A DNA stretch of 64,000 nucleotides from Candidatus Coatesiibacteriota bacterium (lineage in GTDB: Bacteria; RBG-13-66-14; B26-G2; JAUVZD01): NCBI GenBank assembly GCA_030602715.1, contig JAUVZD010000009.1, forward strand, positions 62,001 through 126,000. Reading direction: 5' to 3'. Positions 22,747 through 31,236 of the stretch are shown piece by piece. Within the stretch, counting starts at the first letter, position 1. Every line of letters begins with the position of its first letter. A program made the position numbers and the translations under genes. Below the pieces are notes generated by a model that did not search any database, was not told where the DNA came from, and worked only from the letters and a program-made list of their open reading frames with translations.

Positions 22747-23073
22747 TTACGAATCTATGTCTTCTGCCTCATCAATTTCCAATGCAAACCTTACTTTATC
22801 AATTAATTCTCTTGGGTATGAAGTTTCAGAGAAAAACTTTTCTTTAGTCTTATATTCTTCCAACTCGTAAATAAGACCCGGACGTGGCCTTGCGGTGCGT
22901 ATAACGTGAACAAAAATTTGTCCTTTTTCTTCCTCGTAAACATCAGACTGCTTTTCCTCTGGAGCTATAGGATCAGGGTATTTTATTATAAGTTGTCCTA
23001 TAAACTCTTTGTGCGTGATTTTTCCACCACCCATTTTATCTTCATATCCAATTTTCAATCTGATTTTTTGCAT
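22747..23073 (-). CDS. Hypothetical protein, AT-rich
   Basis: A 108-residue, soluble, charged protein (MQKIRLKIGYEDKMGGGKITHKEF...). It contains a YPDPIAPEE segment and an acidic C-terminus (FALEIDEAEDIDS). No family is recognised. GGGGG precedes the ATG at 7 nt, and a promoter with 17-bp spacing lies upstream (23134-23162). Codon use is AT-rich, as in the genes at 18883 and 35386-37012. Probably a recently acquired or lineage-specific gene. Confidence 0.6.
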   Translation of the reverse strand: MQKIRLKIGYEDKMGGGKITHKEFIGQLIIKYPDPIAPEEKQSDVYEEEKGQIFVHVIRTARPRPGLIYELEEYKTKEKFFSETSYPRELIDKVRFALEIDEAEDIDS

Positions 23074-23133
23074 TAATTTTCCCCCTTTATTTTTCGTATT
23101 TAGGATTTTTGTGCTTTAAGGTGTAGAAATTCA

Positions 23134-23162
23134 CTTATAACATAAACTTGTTGAAAAATCAA
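23134..23162 (-). promoter_or_regulatory. Promoter of the 22747 gene
   Basis: TTGATT, 17 bp, TATAAG with TGT extended -10. It shares TTTTACTTGATTTT and ATGTTATAA flanks with the promoter at 19437-19465. Confidence 0.75.
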
Positions 23163-23304
23163 GTAAAATCTATTTTTTTCTTTCCTTAAAGTGCCGACAA
23201 ATATTCAACCAAAAGTATAACTATTTGTAGCAAAACTTTTTTTAACCAAATTGCCGATTTCGTAACATCTGTAACAACAGGAAAGTTCCATCTATTCTAA
23301 GTTT
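23163..23304. other. Intergenic AT-rich region, no gene seen
   Basis: No supported reading frame. It precedes a strong plus-strand terminator that has no upstream plus-strand gene. Confidence 0.5.
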
Positions 23305-23337
23305 GCCCCGGAATCCGAAAGGACTCCGGGGCTTTTT
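23305..23337 (+). terminator. Orphan intrinsic terminator
   Basis: GCCCCGGA and TCCGGGGC form an 8-bp perfect stem followed by TTTTT on the plus strand, but the nearest plus-strand gene ended 740 bp earlier at its own terminator. It may end a small RNA from 23163-23304. Confidence 0.7.
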
Positions 23338-23364
23338 GTATACCCGTTAGCCAATTTCCATAAC

Positions 23365-24123
23365 CTAGTCTTTAGTCCTCACCCTCCCCTTCTCCCTATC
23401 CAACCGCTTGGGCTTAGCTCCGGGGATGAAGAAGCGCTCCTCGGGGATGGACAGCTTCTTCGCCACCCGGATGGGATAGTCCAGGCGGGCGACATACTCC
23501 GGGCGGTGTCCGTCGGAAGCCATGGAGAAAGTGCAGCCGGCGGAAAGCGCCTCCACCAAAAACTGAGGCTGGGGGTCCTTCCAGCGGTTGGTTATCTCTA
23601 TGGCTATGTCGTGCTTGATGGCCGTCTTTATCAGCTTTCTGCGCCTGCCCGGGGTCCACACCTCATCGTATCTCAAACCCAGAAACGGTGGTATAAAAGT
23701 GGGGTGGGCGATTATGTCCAGGGGTAGCTCCTCCATCTGCTGCACCAGGGTCTTGACCATGGCCCGGACAAACTCCCGCTTATGGGGGATGGACTTCAAC
23801 TCATCCCAGAAGAAGATGTTTTGGCCATAAAAGTCGTTTATGGAGTGCAATCCGCCGATTATGTAGTCCAGTTGTTTGAGGACCGCAACCGAGCAGGGCA
23901 CCTCCTCCCCCAAATCCAGCTCACAGCCCACATAGGCACCGCACTCCCGCACCGCGTCTATGTAGGTGAGCACCGCAGTATCGCCCCGCAGACTATGGTA
24001 AGGCGAGAGATGGTCGGCGATACCCACACGGTAGCCCTTTTTTTTGGATTTCTTGACTATCTCCCGAACGGTCAGGTCCCCGTCGGAGAAGGTGGAGTGC
24101 ACATGGAGGTCGTAGTAGTCCAT
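23365..24123 (-). CDS. PHP-domain metal-dependent phosphoesterase
   Basis: A 252-residue PHP hydrolase. DLHVHSTFSDGDL is the first metal motif (HxH plus D), IADHL the second (DH), GCELD, GGLHSI (H), IAHPTF and SDGHRPE the remaining ligands. PHP proteins hydrolyse phosphate esters such as histidinol phosphate or nucleotides in the cytoplasm; the substrate is not determined. No histidine-biosynthesis gene is nearby. The PfkB kinase gene lies upstream on the same strand after an 84-bp gap. Confidence 0.88.
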   Translation of the reverse strand: MDYYDLHVHSTFSDGDLTVREIVKKSKKKGYRVGIADHLSPYHSLRGDTAVLTYIDAVRECGAYVGCELDLGEEVPCSVAVLKQLDYIIGGLHSINDFYGQNIFFWDELKSIPHKREFVRAMVKTLVQQMEELPLDIIAHPTFIPPFLGLRYDEVWTPGRRRKLIKTAIKHDIAIEITNRWKDPQPQFLVEALSAGCTFSMASDGHRPEYVARLDYPIRVAKKLSIPEERFFIPGAKPKRLDREKGRVRTKD

Positions 24124-24207
24124 CAGATATCACAACCGTCTATGGGGTGGGGGGAATAAGAGGAGATTATAACTCAATGTCCGGGATTTGGGAAGCCTTT
24201 TCGTTTG

Positions 24208-25161
24208 CTAGAGCCTCTTTATCGGAAGGTCTTCCTTTTCGGCGATGAACCCTTCCGCCTCTTCCAGAGTGGGAAGACCGGCTCGCCCTCCCAGCTCTCT
24301 CGTTGACAGAGCGGCTACCGCCGAAGCCAGGCGGGCGGATGTGGGGATGTCGTCGCCCTTTATGAGGGCGTAGAGGAAAGCCCCGTGGAAGGCGTCCCCG
24401 GCGCCGGTGGAGTCCATCACCTTTGCGGGGTAGGCGGGGAGCTGAAAGAGCCCCTCCTCGCTTCCCACAATACAGCCGGCGTCGCCCAGGGTTACCCCGG
24501 CGACGGTAGGACCCATGCTAAGAAGTTCCTTTACCGCACGGGCGTCGGCTCCTGCGAGAAGCTCCCGGCAGAAGCGGGCGGAAGCCACCACCACATGACA
24601 TCTGCGCAGTAGCTCCTCCATCCCCGGACGCAGGCTGCCGGCGTCCAGAGAGAGCGCAAGCCCCAATTCTCTGGCCTGCTCGGCTGTCCCCAGGGAGGCT
24701 TCCATCTGGTGACCGTCAAGGTGGAGGGCGCGGGCGTCGGCAAGCATTTTATGGGGAATGTCCTTCGCGGAGAGGCTACCCAGGGTGGATTTGGAGGAGA
24801 TGATGGTTCGGCGACCGGTGCCGTCCACCCAGACCATGGAAATTAGGGAGCTACCCTGTGGGATTTCTTTTAAGTGGGGCTCAACGCCGTCCCTGGCAAA
24901 AGCCTCCTGGATGTATTCTCCAAAGATGTCCTCGCCGACGGCGCCGAAGAAGGCGCACCGCCCGCCCAGTCTGGCGATGGCGGTGGATGCAGTCGCCGCC
25001 GGACCGCCGGCGTCACAAGCCAGCGTGTCTGTGAATTCCTTGCGGTCGTGGTGGGGGAACTCCTCCACCCTGGCGATTACATCAAAGGCGCAACATCCCA
25101 AGCAGAGGCAGTCCCACCTGCGGTTCCCTTGATTGGCGATTATGGGGGAGAGTGGGTTCAT
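24208..25161 (-). CDS. PfkB-family (ribokinase-like) carbohydrate kinase
   Basis: About 317 residues from the ATG at 25161; the ORF-track TTG six codons earlier has no better RBS. Ribokinase-fold landmarks are AGGPAATASTAIARLGG (PfkB signature 1) and DSTGAGDAFHGAFLYAL (signature 2, with the catalytic Asp and anion hole). CDLCLGCCAFD-like sequence (CLGCCAFDVIARV) forms the first strand. It phosphorylates a sugar or nucleoside; specificity is unknown. It probably belongs with the downstream PHP phosphoesterase. Confidence 0.85.
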   Translation of the reverse strand: MNPLSPIIANQGNRRWDCLCLGCCAFDVIARVEEFPHHDRKEFTDTLACDAGGPAATASTAIARLGGRCAFFGAVGEDIFGEYIQEAFARDGVEPHLKEIPQGSSLISMVWVDGTGRRTIISSKSTLGSLSAKDIPHKMLADARALHLDGHQMEASLGTAEQARELGLALSLDAGSLRPGMEELLRRCHVVVASARFCRELLAGADARAVKELLSMGPTVAGVTLGDAGCIVGSEEGLFQLPAYPAKVMDSTGAGDAFHGAFLYALIKGDDIPTSARLASAVAALSTRELGGRAGLPTLEEAEGFIAEKEDLPIKRL

Positions 25162-25279
25162 CGGTGAATGATAGCACAAATATGTGGGAAGGGAAATCGC
25201 TACATAAGATGGAAATCAACCGGTGATGTATGCGGTAAGTTTGGATGGAGTGGCATTTGGTTTGTGTATCCAAAAAAAG

Positions 25280-25308
25280 TTGACAAGCCAGTTTGATCGT
25301 ATTATAGT
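25280..25308 (+). promoter_or_regulatory. Promoter of the 25357 gene
   Basis: TTGACA, exactly 17 bp, TATAGT, giving a leader of about 40 nt. Confidence 0.8.
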
Positions 25309-25356
25309 ATGCAACGCTATTGGTAATAGAAGGAGTAAACAAAAGGCGGATGGGCG

Positions 25357-26436
25357 GTGTCTATTCTTATGGCGATGAGATTTTTACCCACATTTCTGGC
25401 AATTTTGACTCTGGCAGTCCTTCCGGTGCTGACCGTTTACGGTCAGGAGGAGACCGGGGAGGCGACCGTAGAAGAAGCGCCCCAGCTGACCCCCATAACC
25501 GATGTTAAAACCTACAGGAGCTGGGAGTTCGGCTGTTCCTTGACCGCCCCTGTGGGATGGGAGCTTAAGACCGGCGTTCCCGGCGCACTGGCAAAAATAA
25601 TAGACCCCACAAAAGAGGCATATCTTTCTCTTTCGGCAAACTTGCTGGCGGAGATAATCCCTCTAACTGATTATCGGGTGCGTATGGAGCGGTCCAAGGA
25701 GCTTTATGACCTTGGTGGGCGGAGCCTGAAGCAGCTTGTGGAAGCGGACCGCAACCTGGCGGAAGATGTTGAGCCCTTCTTCTCCCCCGAAACGCTTTCC
25801 CTCTACGAATCCGTGCTCCACGACGACAGCCTTTCTGCGGAAGAACTTGCCCTGATACGGGCTGAGCAGTTGGGCGACGAAGGGGAATCTTACGACATAG
25901 GACCTTTGCAGACCATGGGCACCTATCTCTATGGTGAGGTTGATGAAAATACAGGTAAATCACAGCGGACTATCGGTATCTACTGCGTGCGGGGGAATGT
26001 GGGCTATACTATAATCGCCACGGCGCCCGGGGAGAAGTTTGATAGCTTCCTGCCGGCCTTTAAAGAGGTGATAGAGGAGATAGACCTGCGTAATCTTACC
26101 GGCGGACGCTACACCGTTCCTGAGCCAATAAAGATTGAGACGGAGAAAGTGGGTTTGATTATGGGAAAGGTGTTGAAGAACGGATTGGGAGTGGCGGGGG
26201 TAGATGTCAAGCTCTACCGCTCTGTTGCCGATTTCAAGAACGATTCTCCTATGGTGGTGGTCACCTCCAACTCTTACGGGGAGTTTCTGTTCATGAACCT
26301 TCCGCCGGGCAGTGGTTTTCTCTTAGATGCCGAGGGGGATATGGGGGGAGCCTATGTGCGTGCCTGGCAGCCCATCTCTAAGCTGGAGGTAACCGAGGGG
26401 CGAGCTACTATGGTCAATATTGAGGTGGTGGAATAG
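25357..26436 (+). CDS. Secreted protein with a C-terminal prealbumin-like domain
   Basis: A 359-residue exported protein; GTG at 25357 or ATG at 25369/25375 could start it, all giving a signal peptide (FLAILTLAVLPVLTVYGQ). Residues about 45-235 resemble a PsbP/DUF1795-like envelope domain (YRSWEFGCSLTAPVGWELKT; TIGIYCVRGNVGYTIIATAPGEKFD). Residues about 265-358 look like a carboxypeptidase-regulatory-like beta-sandwich (LIMGKVLKNGLGVAGVDVKLYR; FLFMNLPPGSGFLL). No enzyme motif. Strong promoter 40 nt upstream; the tonB promoter follows directly, so it is monocistronic. Confidence 0.7.
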   Translation: MSILMAMRFLPTFLAILTLAVLPVLTVYGQEETGEATVEEAPQLTPITDVKTYRSWEFGCSLTAPVGWELKTGVPGALAKIIDPTKEAYLSLSANLLAEIIPLTDYRVRMERSKELYDLGGRSLKQLVEADRNLAEDVEPFFSPETLSLYESVLHDDSLSAEELALIRAEQLGDEGESYDIGPLQTMGTYLYGEVDENTGKSQRTIGIYCVRGNVGYTIIATAPGEKFDSFLPAFKEVIEEIDLRNLTGGRYTVPEPIKIETEKVGLIMGKVLKNGLGVAGVDVKLYRSVADFKNDSPMVVVTSNSYGEFLFMNLPPGSGFLLDAEGDMGGAYVRAWQPISKLEVTEGRATMVNIEVVE

Positions 26437-26457
26437 AAGATTTCAGCGGTAATTTTC

Positions 26458-26486
26458 TTGAAAAGTTCTTGTTTTGGGTATATAAT
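26458..26486 (+). promoter_or_regulatory. Promoter of tonB
   Basis: TTGAAA, 17 bp, perfect TATAAT. The predicted leader is about 78 nt. Confidence 0.8.
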
Positions 26487-26531
26487 AAATATGGACTCGT
26501 GTGAAGTTAATCATTAAACGACATAGATTTT

Positions 26532-26550
26532 CCGAATGCCCAGCATTCGG
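26532..26550 (+). promoter_or_regulatory. Hairpin in the tonB leader
   Basis: CCGAATGC and GCATTCGG form an 8-bp perfect stem with a 3-nt loop, 10 nt before the AAGGAGG site. It may stabilise the mRNA or modulate translation. Confidence 0.5.
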
Positions 26551-26570
26551 CTAAATAAGGAGGTTGAGCT

Positions 26571-27293
26571 ATGGCTGAAAAGGAAATCAAGATGGTAGCG
26601 CCGAAGAAAGCACGCATGCAAATCTTCTATCGCGGCTTCTGGGCATATGCTTACATATTCTCCCTCTTACTGCAGGCGGGAGTAGCCGCCAGTCTCATCT
26701 GGCCCAAACATCCCCTGGATGCAACCATCTTTGAGGAGGAGGAGGCTTCCAAACCCAAGGTCAAGATAGTCAAGATCAGTTATGACGAGCTCCCCCCGCC
26801 CCCTTCTCTGATGGATTCCACAGAGGCGCCACCGAAGGGGTTGGCTGAGGGGGATATCGGTGACGCCCCTATGCCGGTTCCGGACGAGTTGGCTGAGCGG
26901 GACACCATGACGGATACTGAAGGGGTGGAGGGCGGTGACCCTCTAGGCGAAGGGGTGGTGATAGAGGATAACATTGAGGTAGGTGATGATGCCTCTATAG
27001 ATTATATTGAGTTTGTGCCTTTTGACAAAGCACCGCAGTTTATCAACAAGGAGGAGCCGATATATCCTGCCATCGGTCGTGAAGGTGGGGTTGAAGGCGT
27101 GGTGAATCTGATGGTCTATGTCGGAGGCGACGGTAAGGTGAAAAATGTCATCGTTACCGGACCGATGCAAATTGCCGCCTTCAACGAAGCTGCGGTGGAA
27201 GCGGCTTACAAGTGCACTTTCACCCCAGCCACCAGCGGAGGAAGGGCTATCGGTGTCTGGTTGGCTATGCCGGTGGATTTCCACCTGAAGTAG
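26571..27293 (+). CDS. tonB: TonB-family energy transducer
   Basis: A 240-residue inner-membrane protein that couples the proton motive force to outer-membrane receptors. One membrane helix (about 26-45, YAYIFSLLLQAGVAASLIW) follows a basic N-terminus; a Pro/Glu-rich spacer (DELPPPPSL...) crosses the periplasm; and residues about 155-240 form the TonB C-terminal domain (EPIYPAIGREGGVEGVVNLMVYVGGDGKV...FTPATSGGRAIGVWLAMPVDF). The spacer is acidic rather than the usual Pro-Lys repeat. No exbB or exbD is adjacent. AAGGAGG and a consensus promoter precede it; a terminator follows. Confidence 0.9.
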   Translation: MAEKEIKMVAPKKARMQIFYRGFWAYAYIFSLLLQAGVAASLIWPKHPLDATIFEEEEASKPKVKIVKISYDELPPPPSLMDSTEAPPKGLAEGDIGDAPMPVPDELAERDTMTDTEGVEGGDPLGEGVVIEDNIEVGDDASIDYIEFVPFDKAPQFINKEEPIYPAIGREGGVEGVVNLMVYVGGDGKVKNVIVTGPMQIAAFNEAAVEAAYKCTFTPATSGGRAIGVWLAMPVDFHLK

Positions 27294-27316
27294 CTGATTG
27301 CTTGGATGACTTATTT

Positions 27317-27348
27317 GACCGCCCTTATTTTTGGGGCGGTCTTTTTTT
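27317..27348 (+). terminator. Intrinsic terminator of tonB
   Basis: GACCGCC and GGCGGTC form a 7-bp stem followed by seven T residues. Confidence 0.9.
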
Positions 27349-27410
27349 ACTTTTCTATAACGTTCAAGTTATGCTATTATTGTAAATAACTTTCCTTTGG
27401 AAATTTCCCT

Positions 27411-29720
27411 ATGGCTGAATCTGAGAAAGATACCGGAAAAGACCCCAGGACTCTCCTTCCTAAAAACGAGTTTGAGCGCCTCACTGACCTGCTCGGCAGG
27501 GAGCCCAACTATGTGGAAGCCACCATCTTCTCCATTATGTGGAGCGAGCATTGCTCCTACAAGTCCAGCCGAGAGGTTTTGAAACTCCTGCCCACCGAAG
27601 CACCCAATGTGGTTTTGGGACCCGGCGAGGACGCCGGGGCGGTGCACTTCACCACCCATGAGGGTAAGGAGTGGTGCCTGGTCGTCGCCCACGAGAGCCA
27701 CAACCACCCCTCGCAGATTCTTCCCGTTGAGGGAGCGGCAACCGGCATCGGGGGCATCGTCCGTGATGTATATTGCATGGGCGCCCGGGTGATAGCGGTT
27801 ATGGACCCACTCCGCTTCGGTGACCCCCGGGGAGAGTATGCCGAGCGCAGTAAGTTCATCATCGGCGGGGTGGTGGACGGTATCTGGGGCTATGGCAACC
27901 CCATCGGTGTGCCCAACATGGGGGGGAGCTGTTATTTGCACAAGGGCTACGACGACAACTGCCTGGTCAATGTGGTCGCTGTGGGCATATGTCCCTCCGA
28001 TGAACTGATCCATTCTCGGGTGCCGGCGGTGGCTTACCAGGTGCCATATGTCTTTGTGCTGGTGGGCAAGGCTACCGATGATACCGGCTTCGGCGGAGCG
28101 AGCTTTGCCAGCGAGATTCTTGACGAGGAGGAGGAGTTCGGAGCCGTCCAACTGCATGACCCATTCTTGAAACGGGTATTGACCGTGGCAACTTACGAGG
28201 TGCTCAAGGAAGCCCGCCAGCGGGGGATAGAGGTGGGCTTTAAGGATTTAGGTGCCGGGGGAATCGTCTGTGCAACCTCCGAACTGGGTGCGAAAGGGGG
28301 TTTCGGAGCGACGATTGAGCTGGACAGAGTGGTCTGTTCAATGTCGGATTTGCCCGAGGAGGTGATCGCCTGCTCGGAGACGCAGGAGCGCTACTGTTGG
28401 GTGGTGCCACAGGATTTCGCCCCCCGGGTGCTGGAAATTTATAATGAGGAGTTTCAACTGGATAGCGTCTATCCCGGTGCCGGGGCGGTGGTCATCGGTC
28501 GGGTGAGTAGCGAGCCGGTCTATGAAGTGACAACCAGAGAGGGGACCGTCTGCTCCGTGCCCATAAAAGCCATCACCGAGGGTATCTCCTACACTCGTGA
28601 GAGGAAGGGGAGGGCGGGTCAATATCCTCGCCCGGATATCAATTTCAACAGAATTACCATTGAGGAGATAAAGGCGGTCCTGGCCCATCCCGATGTCTGC
28701 TCACGCCATAAGGTTTTTTCTCATTACGATTCCACCGTTCAGGGGTGCACAATTCTTGGTGCCGGGCAGGCTGATGCCGGGGTGATGGCTCCTCTGCCCG
28801 GCTCGCCTACAGCGGTGGCTATGGCTAGTGGAGGGATTCCCCGTTACGGGTTGATGGACTCCTGGTTGGCTGGAGCCTGGGCTGTCTGGGAAGCGGCTGC
28901 CAATGTGGCTGCGGTTGGGGCCCGTCCGCAGGCGGTTACCGACTGTCTCAATTACGGCAATCCGGAGGATGCCGAGGTATTTGACAGCTTCGTCTCCGGG
29001 GTGGAGGGGATAGCCTGGGCTTGCCGGGAGGTCGGTTTGATTGAGCATGAGGGAGCGCCCCTTCCGATTATAAGCGGAAATGTCAGCTTCTACAATGAGA
29101 GCGCAGGCGGGGAGGCGGTGCCCGCATCTCCCATCGTGGCTTGCTTGGGGACTATGGAGGCAAGGCGGGTGCTTACCCCCCAACTGAAACAGAGCGGTTC
29201 CCGACTAATCCTCATAGGAGCTAGAGAGGGAAAGCTCGGTGGCTCGGTCATATATCAGCTTTTAGCCGATACTCTGGGTGATGCTCCGCCCGACCTTAAG
29301 AAACATAATCTAGGCGGCTTAATTGGTGCTATAGTGTCGGCGGCAGAGGAGGGCTTGCTCCTCTCAGCCCACGATATAAGCGAGGGGGGTGCATTGGCGT
29401 GTGCACTGGAGATGGCTATGGGTTACGATGGAAGCGGTCGCTTGGGTGTGAAGCTGAAGCTCCCCTCGCAGGTGGACCTTACTCCCAAAGCCTTCTTCTT
29501 CAGCGAGGAGCCGGGGTTCGTGGTGGAGGTGGAGGAGAGGAACCTCTCCAAACTTTCCAAGAAAGCTCAGGAGTTTCAGGTGGAGATGGTGGAGATAGGC
29601 GAGGTGGTATCCAAGCCTCAGTTCTCCCTTTCACTAAGAGATGGGGAGAGTCCACTTACCATAGAGCTTGATGAGCTGGCAGAGTCCTGGCTTTCCGGGC
29701 TTGAGGGAGTGTTGTTGTGA
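27411..29720 (+). CDS. purL: Phosphoribosylformylglycinamidine synthase II (PurL)
   Basis: A 769-residue small-type PurL, the ATP-dependent synthetase domain of purine step 4 (FGAR to FGAM). IMWSEHCSYKSSR, AHESHNHPSQILPVEGAATGIGGIVRDV and FKDLGAGGIVCATSE are the conserved substrate and nucleotide sites. Small PurL works in a complex with PurQ and PurS; purQ overlaps its stop by 4 nt (GTGA), but purS is not next to them. The promoter is probably an extended -10 (TGC-TATTAT) just upstream. Confidence 0.95.
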   Translation: MAESEKDTGKDPRTLLPKNEFERLTDLLGREPNYVEATIFSIMWSEHCSYKSSREVLKLLPTEAPNVVLGPGEDAGAVHFTTHEGKEWCLVVAHESHNHPSQILPVEGAATGIGGIVRDVYCMGARVIAVMDPLRFGDPRGEYAERSKFIIGGVVDGIWGYGNPIGVPNMGGSCYLHKGYDDNCLVNVVAVGICPSDELIHSRVPAVAYQVPYVFVLVGKATDDTGFGGASFASEILDEEEEFGAVQLHDPFLKRVLTVATYEVLKEARQRGIEVGFKDLGAGGIVCATSELGAKGGFGATIELDRVVCSMSDLPEEVIACSETQERYCWVVPQDFAPRVLEIYNEEFQLDSVYPGAGAVVIGRVSSEPVYEVTTREGTVCSVPIKAITEGISYTRERKGRAGQYPRPDINFNRITIEEIKAVLAHPDVCSRHKVFSHYDSTVQGCTILGAGQADAGVMAPLPGSPTAVAMASGGIPRYGLMDSWLAGAWAVWEAAANVAAVGARPQAVTDCLNYGNPEDAEVFDSFVSGVEGIAWACREVGLIEHEGAPLPIISGNVSFYNESAGGEAVPASPIVACLGTMEARRVLTPQLKQSGSRLILIGAREGKLGGSVIYQLLADTLGDAPPDLKKHNLGGLIGAIVSAAEEGLLLSAHDISEGGALACALEMAMGYDGSGRLGVKLKLPSQVDLTPKAFFFSEEPGFVVEVEERNLSKLSKKAQEFQVEMVEIGEVVSKPQFSLSLRDGESPLTIELDELAESWLSGLEGVLL

Positions 29721-30535
29721 AGCCCAAGGTGGCGGTGATACAGTTTCCGGGTAGTAACTGCGAGGAGGAGACCCTGCGGGCGGCAATAGCTGGGGGAATG
29801 GAGGGGGAAATATTCCGCTTTAGCCGTCCCGCCGAGGAATTGGCTACATTTGACGGATACATCCTCCCCGGTGGATTCGCCCATCAGGACCGAGTTCGGG
29901 CTGGGGCGGTGGCAGCCAAGGAGCCGATAATGGATGCGGTGGTGGCAGGTGCTGAGAAGGGGAAGCCGGTGTTGGGCATCTGTAACGGTGCTCAGGTGTT
30001 GATTGAATCAGGATTGGTGCCGGGGTTGGAGGAGGGAGACGTGCAGATGTCCTTGGCTACCAATCTAATGGGTGACCGGTTGGGCTTCTACCACATTTTT
30101 GTACATATCGCACAGTCCTCCTCTCAGGGAAGCAACATCACCAATCGCCTAACCCCGGAGGGGGTGGTCCTTCCCATCCCTATTGCTCATGCCGAGGGTC
30201 GCTTTGTGACCGCAAACCAAAAAGTAACCACAAGTATAGAGTCGGGAAAGCTCTCTTGCTGGCGGTATGCCGACCGGGGCGGAACTTTGGAGGAAGAGTA
30301 TCCGAGGAACCCGAACGGTTCCTTCATGGCTTTGGCTGGGCTTTCCAACCCCAAGGGAAATGTGGTGGCTATGATGCCCCATCCGGAGCGGGTTTGTTGG
30401 TTGTGGCAGGTGCCTTTGGATTTGCCTGGAGAATGGGGTGAGAGGAGGCGCAAAGCGACCGGGGATGCAGAAGCACTTGACAGCGAGGGTCCGGGGATGG
30501 TGATTTTCCGCTCGTTCACTGAATATCTGAAATGA
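29717..30535 (+). CDS. purQ: FGAM synthase glutaminase subunit (PurQ)
   Basis: Class I glutamine amidotransferase supplying ammonia to PurL. IQFPGSNCEEE opens it, GGFAHQDRVRAGAVAAKEP follows, and LGICNGAQVL carries the catalytic Cys; AHAEGRF and PHPER give the His/Glu region. At 272 residues it is longer than the usual about 225-residue PurQ, matching the longer variant known in some bacteria and archaea. The GTG start overlaps the purL stop, so the two are translationally coupled. Confidence 0.93.
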   Translation: MKPKVAVIQFPGSNCEEETLRAAIAGGMEGEIFRFSRPAEELATFDGYILPGGFAHQDRVRAGAVAAKEPIMDAVVAGAEKGKPVLGICNGAQVLIESGLVPGLEEGDVQMSLATNLMGDRLGFYHIFVHIAQSSSQGSNITNRLTPEGVVLPIPIAHAEGRFVTANQKVTTSIESGKLSCWRYADRGGTLEEEYPRNPNGSFMALAGLSNPKGNVVAMMPHPERVCWLWQVPLDLPGEWGERRRKATGDAEALDSEGPGMVIFRSFTEYLK

Positions 30536-30554
30536 TGAACCTGGGAGGATAAAG

Positions 30555-31142
30555 ATGAGAAGATGGATGATACTGCTGATAGCGTTTCTACTTACTACTC
30601 TCATTGCCTGTGAGGAGGAGGTGCATATAGTCACTGGCAATCTCTTTCCTGCTGAGGTAGGTAATAAGTGGGAATACACAGCCATGGTGGATGGTGAGGG
30701 GGGTTGGACGGCGACCATGGAGATTGTGGGGACCAAGATCCACCAGGAGGGATTTAGCACCAAGGAGGTGGAGTTGACCTACACCGACGGCGTCACTAGC
30801 TACGACTTTACCTGGTATTCATATGAGACCTTTGATGGTCTCTACTGGTATAAAGACCTGGCATCGGATGATTGTCTGGTCCTGGCGGTATATCCTTTTA
30901 CTGTGGGGGATTCCTGGAGCTTTTCTTTCTACGGCGGGGATTACACCGCTTATGTGGATTCAATGGTTACCGTCGGCGCCCCGGATGAAACCAGGTATGA
31001 AAATTGTTACAAGATTTTGTATAACTCCACCGAGGTCAACTTCAAAATTGACTGGAAGGAAGGTATCGGGCAGATTCTTGAAGATTATTTCGATGATGAG
31101 GATGATTATTTTCGCGTATTGGATGAGTATGATATTCAGTAG
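30555..31142 (+). CDS. Hypothetical lipoprotein
   Basis: A 195-residue lipoprotein with lipobox TLIAC. The mature part is strand-rich, with FPAEVGNKWEYTAMVDGEGGWTATMEIVGT, an arrangement seen in small exported beta-sandwich lipoproteins, and an acidic C-terminal tail (DYFDDEDDYF). No family is assigned. It lies 20 nt after purQ with GGGAGGATAAAG before the ATG, so it may be co-transcribed with purLQ, though it is probably unrelated in function. A bidirectional terminator follows. Confidence 0.7.
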   Translation: MRRWMILLIAFLLTTLIACEEEVHIVTGNLFPAEVGNKWEYTAMVDGEGGWTATMEIVGTKIHQEGFSTKEVELTYTDGVTSYDFTWYSYETFDGLYWYKDLASDDCLVLAVYPFTVGDSWSFSFYGGDYTAYVDSMVTVGAPDETRYENCYKILYNSTEVNFKIDWKEGIGQILEDYFDDEDDYFRVLDEYDIQ

Positions 31143-31167
31143 TTGCGTAGACAAAGATAATCATTAA

Positions 31168-31202
31168 AAAAGGGACTGCTTGGCTTACCAGCAGTCCCTT
31201 TT
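31168..31202. terminator. Bidirectional terminator between convergent genes
   Basis: AAAAGGGACTGC and GCAGTCCCTTTT form a 12-bp perfect stem with an 11-nt loop; A-run on one side and T-run on the other serve both strands. Confidence 0.9.
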
Positions 31203-31236
31203 GAATTTTTTCAATCTCAAATCGGTTTTTGGGACT

